NCBI RefSeq assembly: GCF_030816485.1
Contig: NZ_JAUSYC010000001.1
Location: 1,240,001 to 1,304,000, forward strand
Length of the DNA: 64,000 nt
Origin: Arthrobacter sp. B1I2
GTDB lineage: Bacteria > Actinomycetota > Actinomycetes > Actinomycetales > Micrococcaceae
Direction: 5' to 3'
The translations under genes and the position numbers were made by a program. Positions 19,602-30,800 of this stretch are shown in pieces (positions within the stretch are counted from its first letter, which is position 1; each line of letters opens with the position of its first letter). Under the pieces are notes generated by a model. That model was not told the origin of the DNA and did no database searches. It saw nothing but the letters and a program-made list of their open reading frames with translations.

Positions 19602-20606
19602 TTACGCTTCCCGTGTAGCCGGCGACTTTGTCTGCGCGGGGTCGCGTTCAGCGAGGCCACCGACGGCGTCGTCGATCTTCTTGAGAACCTCCGCCTCCAG
19701 CTTCACGCCGGCTGCGGCCACGCTGTCGGCAATCTGCTCGGGCCGTGAGGCGCCCACGATGGCCGACGCGACGTTGGGGTTCTGCAGCACCCACGCAACA
19801 GCCAGCTGCGGCATGGACAGCCCTGCCTCCTGGGCAACCGGCTTCAGTTCCTGTACGGCCGCCAGGACGTCGTCGCGCATCCACCGCTCGATCATCTTGG
19901 CGCCGCCCTTTTCGTCCGTGGCGCGGCTGCCTTCCGGGGCGGGCTGGCCGGGCAGGTACTTTCCGCTGAGAACGCCCTGTGCCATGGGCGACCAGACGAT
20001 CTGGGAGACGCCCAGTTCTTCCGACGCCGGGACCACCTCCGCTTCGATAACGCGCCACAGCATGGAGTACTGCGGCTGGTTGGAGATGAGCTGGAAGCCC
20101 AGTTCCCTGGACAGCTTGTGTCCTTCGCGGAGCTGGTCCGCGGTCCATTCGCTCACACCGATGTACAGCGCCTTGCCCTGGCGGACGATGTCAGCGAATG
20201 CCTGCATGGTTTCTTCCAGCGGCGTTTCGAAGTCGTAGCGGTGTGCCTGGTAGAGGTCCACGTAGTCCGTCTGCAGCCGGCGCAGCGAACCGTTGATGGA
20301 TTCCATGATGTGCTTGCGGGACAGGCCAAGATCGTTCTTGCCCTTGGGGCCGGTGGGGCCAAAGACTTTGGTGAAGATTTCCAAGGACTCCCGGCGCTCA
20401 TCCTTCAGCGCCTGGCCCAGGACGGTTTCCGCAGCGGTGTTGGCGTAGACGTCCGCGGTGTCGAAGGTGCTGATGCCGGCGTCGAGGGCAGCCCGCACGC
20501 ACTGGGTGGCAACGTCGTTCTCCACCTGCGAGCCGTGCGTCAGCCAGTTGCCGAACGTGATTTCCGAGACTTTGAAGCCACTGTTTCCGAGGTATCTGAA
20601 TTCCAT
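19602..20606 (-). CDS. Aldo/keto reductase (potassium-channel beta-subunit-like group)
   Basis: 334 aa with the AKR barrel landmarks: FDTADVY (catalytic Asp/Tyr), YVDLYQAHRYD and the NADPH-binding end region VGASRPEQI. The overall pattern (LGNSGFKVSEITFG at the start) matches the AKR6/Kv-beta-like branch. It probably reduces aldehydes or quinones with NADPH. I chose the ATG at 20606, which places LGNSG close to the N-terminus; an ATG three codons upstream is possible. It is operonic with the NmrA-like gene immediately downstream. Confidence 0.9.
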   Translation of the reverse strand: MEFRYLGNSGFKVSEITFGNWLTHGSQVENDVATQCVRAALDAGISTFDTADVYANTAAETVLGQALKDERRESLEIFTKVFGPTGPKGKNDLGLSRKHIMESINGSLRRLQTDYVDLYQAHRYDFETPLEETMQAFADIVRQGKALYIGVSEWTADQLREGHKLSRELGFQLISNQPQYSMLWRVIEAEVVPASEELGVSQIVWSPMAQGVLSGKYLPGQPAPEGSRATDEKGGAKMIERWMRDDVLAAVQELKPVAQEAGLSMPQLAVAWVLQNPNVASAIVGASRPEQIADSVAAAGVKLEAEVLKKIDDAVGGLAERDPAQTKSPATREA

Positions 20607-20646
20607 GGGTTTCACGCTAGCCCAGATGGTTGCTCAGGGTAAGGGT

Positions 20647-21297
20647 TTAACCATTCTCCTGCGCGTGCTCCCTGAGCACCTGCTGCGGACCGGACAGGGA
20701 AACGAGGGACCCAGTGTCCAGCGGCGGCACCGGATGCGGCGGCTGGGGTTTCTTGAAGGACCGCGGCATTTCATGCGGTGGCCGGTGGTTGTGCAGGGCG
20801 GACTCCACCAGAGGGGCTACTTCGGACACCTTGTCGGCAGGCACGGCGGGGTCCGGAAGGTCCCGCACCGACAGTTTGATCTCCGGCGCAGCTGCCCGTG
20901 CCCTGGCCTCGGCGCGCCTGTCGGCCTCGGCAACGGCAGAGGCCCAGTCTTCGGCGAGGACCGGGGGCTCGTGGCGTACGGCGGCAACCTTCGGGTGGCG
21001 TACGACGGCGGTGCGGAGCGACTCTTTCAGCCGGCCCGGCTTGGCTGCGGCGGCACGTTCCCGGAGCGGCTTTCGGGACTGGGTTGGCTTAGCGGGTGCG
21101 CCGGCAGGACGAACGGAATCACTCCTGCCTGGAACGCGCCCGAACAAGGCCATCAGCACGATGGCGGTAAGGCGCCCCAGGCCCGCGAGGACCACGGTGA
21201 TGGCGCCGAGCAGGAAGAGGACCAGGAACATGAGGAGAGCCACGCCCACTGTCCCCAGGAAGGTGAGGTTGAGGACGAGAGTGTCCGGGTTCTCCAC
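20647..21297 (-). CDS. Hypothetical membrane protein with long basic tail
   Basis: 216 aa from a GTG with an excellent GAGAGGAAA site. A paired hydrophobic stretch spans residues about 7-50 (LTFLGTVGVALLMF, then VLAGLGRLTAIVLMALF). The remainder is charged, Pro- and Ala-rich and probably disordered in the cytoplasm. The membrane part resembles that of the 100-aa protein at 24839-25141. No known family recognised. Confidence 0.65.
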   Translation of the reverse strand: MENPDTLVLNLTFLGTVGVALLMFLVLFLLGAITVVLAGLGRLTAIVLMALFGRVPGRSDSVRPAGAPAKPTQSRKPLRERAAAAKPGRLKESLRTAVVRHPKVAAVRHEPPVLAEDWASAVAEADRRAEARARAAAPEIKLSVRDLPDPAVPADKVSEVAPLVESALHNHRPPHEMPRSFKKPQPPHPVPPLDTGSLVSLSGPQQVLREHAQENG

Positions 21298-21462
21298 GTT
21301 TCCTCTCCTCTCCGGCCGATATCCTGGGGGCCGCGTCCGGCACCCAGTGCCGGGGGCAAGCTCCTTCTCCACCATACGGATTTTTGTCCAGCCATGCCGC
21401 CGTGGGCACGGCAGGGTCCGAGGTTGTAGCGAAGCTGTTACCCGATGTGACAGCATCGCCGG

Positions 21463-21861
21463 GTGACCGAATCAATTGAGTCCGCGAACTGCATGTGCCT
21501 GTCCGGGGAGCCGTATGCGGCGTGCTGCGGCCGGTTCCATTCCGGCCGGGCGGAGGCCGCAACGGCGGAACAGTTGATGCGGTCCCGGTATACCGCGTTT
21601 GCGCGGCTGGATGAGGGCTATCTGCTGCGCACGCACCATCCATCCACCGCACCGGCCACCCTGGACCTGGACCCCGCCATGGAGTGGCGCCGCCTGGACA
21701 TCGTGGCCACCAGCGGCGGCGGACCTTTCGACACCGCAGGCACGGTCGAGTTCAAGGCCTTTTACCGGCACGGCAAGGAGCGCGGCGTCCTGCACGAGAA
21801 CAGCAGGTTTGTCAGGGAGGACGGCCGCTGGCTGTATGTGGATGGCGACATCCTCGCCTGA
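21463..21861 (+). CDS. YchJ-family protein (UPF0225, SEC-C-like)
   Basis: 132 aa, GTG start. The N-terminal CMCLSGEPYAACCGRFHSG is the Cys-rich zinc-binding motif of the YchJ/SEC-C group. It is followed by the NTF2-like region (AEQLMRSRYTAFARLDEGYL, ending in FVREDGRWLYVDGD). The function in the cell is unknown. Its stop abuts the stop of the convergent membrane-protein gene without room for a terminator. Confidence 0.88.
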   Translation: MTESIESANCMCLSGEPYAACCGRFHSGRAEAATAEQLMRSRYTAFARLDEGYLLRTHHPSTAPATLDLDPAMEWRRLDIVATSGGGPFDTAGTVEFKAFYRHGKERGVLHENSRFVREDGRWLYVDGDILA

Positions 21862-22713
21862 CTACTCCTCGTCGTCGTAAAACTCGCTGTCCGGCGTAAA
21901 GCCGGCGCGGTCAACCTTGCGGTGGAACCGCATGCCGGCCAGGCCGCCCAGCACTGCGCCCACCAGGGCCACGGCGGCAACGACGATCGCCGCGATGATG
22001 CTGGTGGTGGTCAGCTGTCCCTCATTAATGGGGATGCGCGGGAAGCTGTTCAGGTTGGCCAGGACATTGAACTGCTGTCCCGCCACGAGTCCGAGGATTG
22101 CGATCACGATCGCGGCGACCAGAGCCCAGATCCACACCATGAGCCCCTGCTTGGCGCCGTTGAAGCGGGCCATCCGGCCGGCCACGTAGCCGCCGCAGTA
22201 GTAGGAGAGGAACAGGATCACCAGCAGCACGATGATGCCCACCAGCCCAACCGTCCCGCTGTTCTGCGAGGCCTGGTTCACGGCCTCGTTGACGTCGGTG
22301 TTGCTGGCAAGGCCCACTGCGGTCCCCGCGGCTGCCACGAATGCGGTCAGCAGGACTGCCATGCCGGTGGCGGTCAGCCAGCCAAAGAATGCCGAGCCTA
22401 CTTTGATGCCGCCGAACCGCTCCTTCTGGCGCGCGACGGCGGTCTCGCGGTTTGCCAGCGTGGGATCCACCCGGGGGGCCGCAGCGGTTGGCGCGGGAGT
22501 GTATTCCCGCTCCGCGCTGGGCGGGGCGGCTTCGTACTGCCGCTCCGTTCTGGGGTTTGGGTTGTAGCCCCGTTCCCCGGAGCGGGCCGGTGCCTGGTCC
22601 ATCGAGCGCGTGGCGGCATCGTCCGCGGCTCCTGTACGGTAGCTTCCGCTGCGGGTTTCATCCTCCCGGGCGCGGCGGGGAGGCAGGTTCTCTGGGTCCG
22701 TTGAGCTGCTCAT
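21862..22713 (-). CDS. Hypothetical membrane protein with disordered N-terminus
   Basis: 283 aa. Residues 1-100 are polar, rich in Arg, Glu and Pro, with short repeats of the type ERxYxP/A. Four hydrophobic segments follow (about 110-135, 153-178, 188-210 and 235-262) and a short acidic tail ends in FYDDEE. The segment layout resembles YrzE/TIGR04086-type small membrane proteins, but I cannot name a function. Confidence 0.65.
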   Translation of the reverse strand: MSSSTDPENLPPRRAREDETRSGSYRTGAADDAATRSMDQAPARSGERGYNPNPRTERQYEAAPPSAEREYTPAPTAAAPRVDPTLANRETAVARQKERFGGIKVGSAFFGWLTATGMAVLLTAFVAAAGTAVGLASNTDVNEAVNQASQNSGTVGLVGIIVLLVILFLSYYCGGYVAGRMARFNGAKQGLMVWIWALVAAIVIAILGLVAGQQFNVLANLNSFPRIPINEGQLTTTSIIAAIVVAAVALVGAVLGGLAGMRFHRKVDRAGFTPDSEFYDDEE

Positions 22714-22777
22714 GGTTCAACTCAACCACCCACCCGGAGTGATAGCAAGCGTGCTTACTATTTTGTGACCTGCGGTT

Positions 22778-24778
22778 TTACCGGTATTTCCGGTGCAGGT
22801 CCTCCTTCGTTGACGGACCGGGCGTTGCATCGGCGATCCATGGGCCGGTGCCTTCGGACTGGTCCAGGACGCCCGCCTCCAGCCAGGTGTAGTCACCGGC
22901 AAGGACCTTGCGGGTAAGGGCATGGTCGGCGTCGTCGGTATTGCGCCACAGCTGGTCGAAGTACTCATCTACCCGCACCTTGGCCTGCTCGCAGTAGGCG
23001 TCGGCGAGCTCGTAGGCGCCGGCGGCCCTTTCGGGGGCAGTCTTCAGGAGCATCTCCGCCCGGGAGCAGCAGGCGGTCATGGCGAAAAGTTCGGCACCGA
23101 TGTCCACTACCCTGCCCAGGAACGCCTGCTTGCGCTCCAGCTTGGCCTGCCACCGGCCCATGCCGTAGAAGGTCTGCCGCGCCAGCCGCCGCGACGAGCG
23201 TTCAACGAACCGGAGGTGTTTGGCCAGCCTGCCGAACTCACCATAGGAGCGGGGGTCCATGCCGGCGCCGGCCACCAGCTTGGGCAGCCATTTTGCGTAG
23301 AAGCCGGAGGCGCCGACGGCGGCCTTCGCTTTGTCGGACAGGCTCGCATCCAGGGAAGCCAGGTCGCCCGCGGCGGCCAGGTGCGCATCCACCGCTTCCC
23401 GGGCAATCAGCAGCCGCATGATTTCGGAAGACCCCTCGAAGATCCTGTTGATCCTCAGGTCACGCAGCTGCTGCTCGGCCGGCACCGCGCGTTCCCCGCG
23501 GGCAGCCAGCGACTCGGCCGTCTCAAAGCCGCGTCCGCCCCGGATCTGGACCAGTTCGTCGGCGATCCGGCAGCTGATCTCCGTGGCCCAGAGCTTGGCG
23601 AGTGCGGCCTCGATGCGGACGTCCTTCTGCCCGGCATCGGCAAGTTCGGCGGAGAGTTCGAACACGGCGTCCAGGGCAAATGCGGAGGCGGCGATGAAGG
23701 CGATCTTCTTGCCCACGGCTTCGTGTTCACCCACGGGCCTGCCCCACTGGGTGCGGGCATTGGACCATTCGCGGGCGATCTTCAGGCTCCAGCGCCCGGA
23801 GGCCACGCACAGCGCCGGCAGCGCCAGTCGGCCGGTGTTGAGTGTGGTCAGTGCGATCTTCAGGCCCTGGCCCTCGCGCCCCAGCCGGTTGGCGGCGGGC
23901 ACCCGCACCTGGTGGAAGCGGGTTACCCCGTTCTCGATGCCGCGCAGGCCCATGAAGGCGTTGCGGTTTTCCACGGTGATGCCCGGCGAGTCCATCTCCA
24001 CCACGAACGCGCTGATCCCGCCCTTGTGCGTGGTGCCGTCCTTATCCGTGTGCGCCGGGACCACCGCCATGGCCACCACCAGTTCCGCGATCACCCCGTT
24101 GGTGGTCCAAAGCTTCACGCCGTCCAAAAGGTACGCGTCGCCGTCGTCCGTGGGCGTCGCCGTGCTGCCCAGCCGGGCGGGGTCGCTGCCCACATCCGGC
24201 TCCGTGAGGAGGAACGCGGTGACGGCGCCGGCGGCGCACCGGGGCAGGTACTCGCGCTTTTGTTCGGGCGTGCCGAACACTTTGACCGGTTCCGGCACGC
24301 CGATGGACTGGTGGGCGGAGATGAGGGCGCCCAGGCTGGGGTGCACGCTGCCCAGCAGTGCCAGGGCGCGGCCGTAGTACACCAGCGAGAGCCCCAGGCC
24401 GCCGTATTCCTCCGGGATTTTCATGCCGAAGACGCCCAGGTCCGCCAGGCCCCTGATGTAGCCGTCGGGAATTTTCGCGTCCCGTTCGATCACCTGCCCG
24501 GACATGGTTTTCGCGAACTCCGTGAGGCGGGCCATGAACTCCTCGCCCTTGTCCACCGAAACGGGGTCCGCGGTGGGCCAGGGATGGACCAGGCTGAGGT
24601 CGAAACTGCCCAGGTAGAGGCCCTTGGCGAAGCTGGGGCGGTCCCAGCCGGACTCCCGGGCGGCTTCAGCGACTGCGCGGGCATCTTCGGCGGTAGCCCC
24701 GGCGCCGATGTTGCCGGCCGGGACGGGGGTTTCTTCAGCCGGGGCGTCTTTGGCCTGGCTGTCAGTTGCGGAGGTCAT
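22778..24778 (-). CDS. Long-form acyl-CoA dehydrogenase (VLCAD/ACAD9-like)
   Basis: 666 aa, longer than the usual 380-aa acyl-CoA dehydrogenases. Residues about 60-480 are the catalytic domain: LTEPDVGSDPA (flavin site), RGIENGVTRFHQVRVP, QIRGGRGFE and NRIFEGSSEIMRL with the catalytic Glu. The extra C-terminal 180 residues form a second helical domain, as in very-long-chain enzymes. It oxidises acyl-CoA in fatty acid breakdown, passing electrons to ETF. A strong AAGGAGATAACCC site precedes the ATG. The small membrane-protein gene upstream is on the same strand, 60 bases away. Confidence 0.9.
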   Translation of the reverse strand: MTSATDSQAKDAPAEETPVPAGNIGAGATAEDARAVAEAARESGWDRPSFAKGLYLGSFDLSLVHPWPTADPVSVDKGEEFMARLTEFAKTMSGQVIERDAKIPDGYIRGLADLGVFGMKIPEEYGGLGLSLVYYGRALALLGSVHPSLGALISAHQSIGVPEPVKVFGTPEQKREYLPRCAAGAVTAFLLTEPDVGSDPARLGSTATPTDDGDAYLLDGVKLWTTNGVIAELVVAMAVVPAHTDKDGTTHKGGISAFVVEMDSPGITVENRNAFMGLRGIENGVTRFHQVRVPAANRLGREGQGLKIALTTLNTGRLALPALCVASGRWSLKIAREWSNARTQWGRPVGEHEAVGKKIAFIAASAFALDAVFELSAELADAGQKDVRIEAALAKLWATEISCRIADELVQIRGGRGFETAESLAARGERAVPAEQQLRDLRINRIFEGSSEIMRLLIAREAVDAHLAAAGDLASLDASLSDKAKAAVGASGFYAKWLPKLVAGAGMDPRSYGEFGRLAKHLRFVERSSRRLARQTFYGMGRWQAKLERKQAFLGRVVDIGAELFAMTACCSRAEMLLKTAPERAAGAYELADAYCEQAKVRVDEYFDQLWRNTDDADHALTRKVLAGDYTWLEAGVLDQSEGTGPWIADATPGPSTKEDLHRKYR

Positions 24779-24838
24779 GGGTTATCTCCTTGGCCGATTG
24801 GCCGGTGTAGCCATGGATCCGCCGGGTTGGAGAACCCT

Positions 24839-25141
24839 TCAGCTGTCCCTCAAGATTACCCGCGGGTAGGTTCCGGTACTAGGGGACGTTTGCCCCTGGA
24901 AATCGCCGGGGAGGTCCATGGCCCCGGCCCGGCGGACCAGCCTGTCCCAACCCGAGTTGATCCCGTGGACCACCGCCAATAGCGTATTGGCCACCACCAT
25001 CCAGGTGAGCTTGCCGGCGCCCAGCACCACCAGTGCAACCAGGCCCGCCGTCAGGACAAATGCGGCCAGGACCGCGGCACATCCCAGCGTCCCGATGAAG
25101 ACCAAGGTGGCTGTTTCCACTGCGCTTAAATCGAACTGCAT
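24839..25141 (-). CDS. Small hypothetical membrane protein
   Basis: 100 aa. Two hydrophobic segments (about 10-33 and 36-58) are followed by a short basic tail. The motif LVFIGTLGCAA followed by VLGAGKLTW aligns by eye with the membrane part of the 216-aa protein at 20647-21297, suggesting paralogues. An AGGGGGATAC site precedes the ATG. Function unknown. Confidence 0.65.
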   Translation of the reverse strand: MQFDLSAVETATLVFIGTLGCAAVLAAFVLTAGLVALVVLGAGKLTWMVVANTLLAVVHGINSGWDRLVRRAGAMDLPGDFQGQTSPSTGTYPRVILRDS

Positions 25142-25398
25142 GTATCCCCCTGCTGCTACGTTGCTTTGCGAAAGACTGCTGTGGCGAAGACCAGTAGCAG
25201 AAGCGTAGGGGGACAGCCGGGCGGCCAGCCATAGACGGATGGGGCAGAAGTGACTGTTGATACTGGATTGAAACATTACCGGCAGGTAGGTCACGGAGCG
25301 GTCGCGGCTGCTGCGTTAACCTTGTAGTTGGCAGTTTCCCGGTCCGTCCTCGTTGGACCGCCGCTGCCCAGCCCCCGCCAACAGCCCAAGGAGAGTGT

Positions 25399-26856
25399 GT
25401 GCCCCGCTCAGCCAGGTCTTCCGCTGACGCCATCAGCGCCCGGCTCAGGGACCTCGAACTCCTTACCAAGGGACCCGCCTGGGCTTTGACGCGCTCGGCG
25501 CCCTGGGTGATTGCGGTGCTCCAGGCATCCTTCACCCGCATCCGGCCGCAGGTGCCTCTGGAGGAATTCCACGCCGACGTCGACTCCTTCCTTGAGGAGC
25601 TTCGTCGCCAGGATCCCGGGCTGGGAGGAGGGGCCAATGGAAAGGCGTTTGGTGATGAGTGGACGCGCCGGCAGTTCCTCACCCGCCGGAACCAGTCAGG
25701 CCGGATCGTGTACGAGGCCACCGAGCCGGCCGCGCGTGTGCTCGCCTTCCTGGACAGCCTTTCCAGTGAGCGGTCAACCCTCAACGGTTCCCGTTTGGGC
25801 ACCCTCCTGGGCGACGTGGAAAAGCTCGCCAACGAGACCAACCCGGACCAAAGCGCCCGCCTCGAAGCCCTCGAGGAGGAAATCGAAGAGCGGCAGCAGC
25901 TGATCCAGGACATCAGCACCGGCGAGTTCGACGGCCTGCTCGATGACGATGAAGCCGTTGAAGCTGCCGGAAACATCCTGGACCTTGCCGCCAGCCTCCC
26001 CGCGGACTACAAGAAGATGCGTGACCGGATCGAGGAACTGGTGGGCGAACTGCGCAACCAGATCATCGAGGAGTCGTTGACCAAGGGCGCCACCATGGCC
26101 CAGGTCCTGGAGGCGGACAAGAGACTCCGCCAAAGCCCCGAGGGCAGGACGTTCCGGTCCTTCACCGCGTTCCTGGAGGATCCGCAGCAGCAGCTGAGGT
26201 TCCGGTCCGCTATCGGGGAGGTGCTGAGCCGCCAGTTCGCGGACGACCTCTCACCCGAGGACCGGGAAACACTGAAGAACCTGGTGGCCGAGCTCCGCCA
26301 GCAGCACAGCCAGATCCAGCGCATCTACGGCAAGCTCAGCGAAAGCCTCAACACCTACGTCCAAAGCGACGACTTCCGCCAGTCGGTCCGGCTCCGGCAG
26401 GTCCTGCGCGAAGCCGAGCAGGCCATCCGCTCCCTCCCGTACGAGCGCGAACGCCCCGGCCTGGTTCCCGGCCCCGTCCTGTACAACGCCGGATTCGAGT
26501 CACTGTCCATGGTGAAGCTCTTCGACCCCGACGAGTTCGCGGCACCGCCCCGCCTGGCCGACCCCATCGCCTTCACCGACTCGGACCGCGTGCGCTCGCC
26601 GAGGACCGGCAAGGCCAAACCCCAGGTGGTCCGGTCCGCCATGGCAGGGGCTGCAACGCTTGCCGACGCCTGGCAGCAGCTGCCGCCCGAAGAGCAGCAC
26701 ATCAACACCATCCGCGCCCTCCTCTCGGAAGCCCTGCACGCAGGGGCGGACTTCAACCGCGGCGCCTGGGATGGCCTGGACTACGAACAAATAGATGGCT
26801 CCACCCGCACGGCCTACCTGCCGGTGGTCACGCTCGCAAAGGATTCAGATGACTGA
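25399..26856 (+). CDS. jetA: Wadjet component JetA / MksF (DUF3375)
   Basis: 485 aa, GTG start with AAGGAGAG upstream. It matches the DUF3375 kleisin-like subunit of the Wadjet/MksBEF systems. The N-terminal winged-helix region ([18 protein letters not shown]) is followed by a long helical acidic stretch (residues about 150-350, coiled-coil-like) and a C-terminal winged domain. In the complex it bridges the two SMC-like JetC heads and recruits JetB. Its stop overlaps the jetB start by 8 bases, indicating translational coupling. It is the first gene of the operon; its upstream neighbour points the other way. Confidence 0.9.
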   Translation: MPRSARSSADAISARLRDLELLTKGPAWALTRSAPWVIAVLQASFTRIRPQVPLEEFHADVDSFLEELRRQDPGLGGGANGKAFGDEWTRRQFLTRRNQSGRIVYEATEPAARVLAFLDSLSSERSTLNGSRLGTLLGDVEKLANETNPDQSARLEALEEEIEERQQLIQDISTGEFDGLLDDDEAVEAAGNILDLAASLPADYKKMRDRIEELVGELRNQIIEESLTKGATMAQVLEADKRLRQSPEGRTFRSFTAFLEDPQQQLRFRSAIGEVLSRQFADDLSPEDRETLKNLVAELRQQHSQIQRIYGKLSESLNTYVQSDDFRQSVRLRQVLREAEQAIRSLPYERERPGLVPGPVLYNAGFESLSMVKLFDPDEFAAPPRLADPIAFTDSDRVRSPRTGKAKPQVVRSAMAGAATLADAWQQLPPEEQHINTIRALLSEALHAGADFNRGAWDGLDYEQIDGSTRTAYLPVVTLAKDSDD

Positions 26857-27871
26857 GGTTTCACAAGAAAACGGGCTTGCGGGGCGGGACGAGCCCCAAC
26901 ACGAACCGGAGACCCCGGTGACAGCAAGCGAGCGTCCCTTCACCGTGTCCCCCCGCGATACGTTCGTCGACGGTGCTGCCCTGTTCCCCGGCGACACGGG
27001 GGTTCTCTCCATGAAAGTGCGCCAGGCCCTGGTGAAGCTCCTCAAAGGCCCGTACATCGACGGCGGCCGGGATGAAAAGCTCTGGACGGTGCTGCTGGAC
27101 AACCAGGTGATCCTCCGCAGCCGCCTTTCCGAGCTGTTCCTTACGTTGCAGCTGGACCATGAGCGGAAGATCGCGGTCCTTCGCCCCGTGGACCCGGAGG
27201 TGATCGGCGGCAGCGCACGCTCCAGCATCCTGCGCCAGCAGCGCGCCCTCAGCCGGGTGGAGACCATTGTGCTGCTCCGCCTTCGGCTGCTGCTGGACCG
27301 GCACGTCACGGCCCAGACGGACGCAACCATCACCCGTGAGGAAATCACGGACCTGGTGGCGCACTACCAGCCCGCCGGCCAGCAGGACGCCCTCCGTGAC
27401 TCGGACGTGGTGACCCGCGCCATCACCAAGCTCCTGGCCCGCCAACTCCTGCTCCCAACCGGACTGGACGACGTCTACACGATCTCCAACGCCCTGCCCC
27501 TGGCCCTGCCGTTCGAAAACATCGGCGACATCCCTGCCCACATAGAGGCCCTGGTAGCAGCCTCGGCAGACCCCACCGGCACCGAGGCAATGCTTGACCT
27601 GGACGCAGAAACAGGTGAGGACGACGACGCCGATGCCGCCCCCGCCCCTTCCCCGGGCGACATCCGTCCTGCGGACGATGCGCCCGGCTCCGGAAGGCCC
27701 GATGCCACTCCCGGGGCGGCATCGGCGTCGTCTCACTCGGGTGCTGGCAGTAGCGACGACGGTGGGGACATGCGGCAGCATGCGTCTAAGCGAGGAACGA
27801 GCGAGCATGCAGAGCATGTGCCCGCTGGCGGCGCGGTAGGTAACCACGGCGAATCGGAGACAGCCAAGTGA
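26849..27871 (+). CDS. jetB: Wadjet component JetB / MksE (DUF4194)
   Basis: 340 aa. Residues about 30-240 are the DUF4194 KITE-type subunit: [54 protein letters not shown]. The last about 95 residues are an Asp/Ala/Ser-rich, probably disordered extension, longer than in typical JetB proteins. The ATG at 26849 overlaps the end of jetA; an upstream in-frame start lies wholly within jetA. The stop codon overlaps the jetC start (GTGA). Confidence 0.88.
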   Translation: MTEVSQENGLAGRDEPQHEPETPVTASERPFTVSPRDTFVDGAALFPGDTGVLSMKVRQALVKLLKGPYIDGGRDEKLWTVLLDNQVILRSRLSELFLTLQLDHERKIAVLRPVDPEVIGGSARSSILRQQRALSRVETIVLLRLRLLLDRHVTAQTDATITREEITDLVAHYQPAGQQDALRDSDVVTRAITKLLARQLLLPTGLDDVYTISNALPLALPFENIGDIPAHIEALVAASADPTGTEAMLDLDAETGEDDDADAAPAPSPGDIRPADDAPGSGRPDATPGAASASSHSGAGSSDDGGDMRQHASKRGTSEHAEHVPAGGAVGNHGESETAK

Positions 27872-30800
27872 CCATCGCAACCATGCTCCCGTTGGGTGAC
27901 GTGACGAACCCTGGCCAGATGCGGCTTGCGCTGGTGCAGGTGGTGAACTGGGGGACGTTCCATGGGGCGCACACGATGCATGTGGACCGGAACGGAACCC
28001 TGCTGACGGGCAACTCGGGCGTGGGCAAGTCGACGCTGTTCGATGCCATGCTGCGGGTTTTCGATGCGCGGCCGCGGTCCAATGAGGCGGCGGCGCAGCG
28101 GTCGGGTGGTGCCGTGGAGGATAAGCGGACCACGTTCACGTACATGCGCGGCAAGGTGGGGGACAAAGCCGTAGGGGAGGGGTCGGCGAGTGCGTTCCAG
28201 CGCCCGGGTGCCACGTGGTCCGCCGTCGCCCTGACGTTCGATAACGCCGCCGGCACGCGGGTGACGGTGTCCGCACTGTTCGACCTGCCCAAGAACGGCA
28301 CGGAGTCGAGCGTGGGCCGGTTCTACTTGATCGACAACGTGCCCCTGGACCTTGAGGCTGTTGAACGGATCGCCGACAAGCGCTTCACCAAGGGCGCGCT
28401 GGAGTCTGTCTTCCCGCATACCCAGGTGTTCGACGTGCACAAGGCGTTCGCCGAGCGGTTCCGCCGGCTGCTGGGGATCAACTCGGACCAGGCCCTGCCC
28501 CTGCTGCGCGTGATCCAGGCCGGCAAGGGGCTGGGCGGCAGCGTCAACACCTTCTTCCGTGACCAGGTCCTTGACGCGCCGGCCACGCTCGCCGCCGCGG
28601 ACGATGTGGTGGAGGAGTTCAGCAACCTGATGTCCATCCGGCAGCGGCTGGAGGATGTCCGGCAGCAGCGCGACCAGCTGGCCCCGGTCCCCGGGCTGAA
28701 CAGGGAGTATGCGCAGTCGCTGCTGGATGCCAACCGGCTCCGGGAGCCGGTGGGCGGGGAGTTCGAGGCCTACAAGCAGCAGCTCGCCGTCACGGTCCAC
28801 CAGAAGACGCTGGCCCGGTTCCGCGAGCTGGCCCAGGCCAAGGCCAAGGAGCTTGGCGCCGAGCGTGTGGTCCGTGACAGCCTTGCCAAGGAACTGCGGC
28901 AGCTGGAAACCGACTACAACAACCAGGGCGGCAACGCGATCTCGGCGATTGAGCAGTCGCTGGAGAACGCCCGGGTGGGCCTGAAACTCCGGCAGCAGGT
29001 TGAGGAGGCAGCGCAGCAGGCACTGGCCGACGCCGGGCTGCAGCTTGAGTGGAGCGCCGCCGGCTGGGAGCAGGCACACGAGCAGGCCGCGGCCCGGTCC
29101 GCCGAGCTGCAGGATGATTCGCAGGCCCTGCAGGAGCTGCGGTTCGAGGCGTTCGACGCGCACGCCACCCGCAAACGCGAGCTCGCGGCTGCCGAGCAGG
29201 AGCTCGTGTCGTTGAAGACGCGCAAATCCCTGCTGCCGCCGTCGAGCATTGAAAACCGGGCCGCGATTGCCGCCGCAACCGGCATTCCTGAGGACCGGAT
29301 GCCTTTCGCCGGCGAACTCATGGACCTCGCCGAAGGGGAGGAGCGGTGGCGTCCCGCGGCCGAGCGTGCGCTCCGCAGCCTGGCCACCACCCTGCTGGTC
29401 CCGGGCGAGCACTTCGACGCAGTCACCCGGTACCTCAACGGCCACAACGTCCGCGGCGCGTTGCGGGCAGTGGACGTTTCCAAGCCGCTCGCCGGCGGTG
29501 CGCTCGCCGTGGAGGACGTGCGCGACGGCGACCTGCTCACCAAGCTGGACATCCTCGCCTCGGGCGCAGCCGCCGAAGCCGGGGAATGGGTCCGCGAACG
29601 GATCGCCCTCGATTTCGCGTACCCCTGCGTGGAGGACCCGGACGAGCTGGCCGCCCTGGACAAGGGCCTGAGCCTGGGCGGCGTGGTAAAGCGCAACCGG
29701 CACACGGTGGAAAAGGACGACCGCTTCACCAGCCGGCAGGACTACGTCCTGGGCTTCGACAACGCCGCCAAGTTGGAACTCGTGGCCGGGCAGGTGGAGG
29801 ATCTCCGGCAGGAAGTGGCCAAGGCCGCCGAACTGGCGCAAAGCCGCGAGGACTCGCACCAGGGCATGAGCCGGCAGCTTGACGCGCTGCGGCGGATCGC
29901 CGAAGACGACCGCCCCTGGGAACAGGTATCCGCTGCGGTTGCCGCCGACGAGCTCACCCGGATCGAGCAGCGGCTCAAGGACGCCCTCGCCGCGCAGGCC
30001 GACCTGGAACCGCTCCGCGCCACCATCGAGGAGGTGCGGCAGAAGCACCAGTCCAGCACCGAGTCCGCCGCGGTCCTGCAAAGCGAATACAAGGCCCTGG
30101 ACCGCCAGCTGACTGCTGCCGACTCCCTGCTGGAAGCCGCCCGTGACCGCCTGGCCCAGGCGCCGCCGTCGGACGCTACTGTCACGGCGCTGGAACCGCA
30201 CTTCGCGGAGTTCGGCGACGTGACCGAGATGCATGAGCTGGACAACCTGGCCAACCGGGTCCGGACCGCCCTGCTGGGCGAACTGCACACCGCTGAATCA
30301 CGGGGACAGGGCACGGCGGAGCGGCTCACCCGCATCTTCGAAGGCTTCGTACGGGAATGGGGCAGCGCCATCTCGGCGGACCACGGCACCAGCATCGGCG
30401 CGGCCAGCGAATTCGAGGCCCGCTACCACGCGATCGTGAACGACGGCCTGCCCGCGCAGGAGGCGGAGTTCCGGCAGTTCTTCAACCAGCGCACGCACGA
30501 GTCCTTCAGCACCCTGCTGCACCTGCTGGACGAGGAACGCCGCTCCATCACCAGCCGCATCCTGCCGCTCAACGGCATCCTGTCGCAGGTGAACTTCCAT
30601 GAGGGAAGCTACCTGGAACTGGACATCAAGCAGACGCTGCCGCCCACCGCCAAGCAGTTCAAGGACGCCATCCAGAACGCGTTGAAGGCCCGCCACACGC
30701 GGCCGGCGAAGGCGGAGGGCGGCTGGGCAGACGGTTCCGGCACGGACAGGGACGACGACGGCGAGCTCACCGCCCGCTACAAGTCCCTGGAAACCCTGGT

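Noticed and set aside
27733..30288. An 851-codon open frame on the minus strand opposite jetB and jetC
   Set aside because: It is the mirror of a strongly biased high-GC coding region. Its translation has no recognisable domain, while the plus strand encodes intact Wadjet proteins with overlapping starts and stops.
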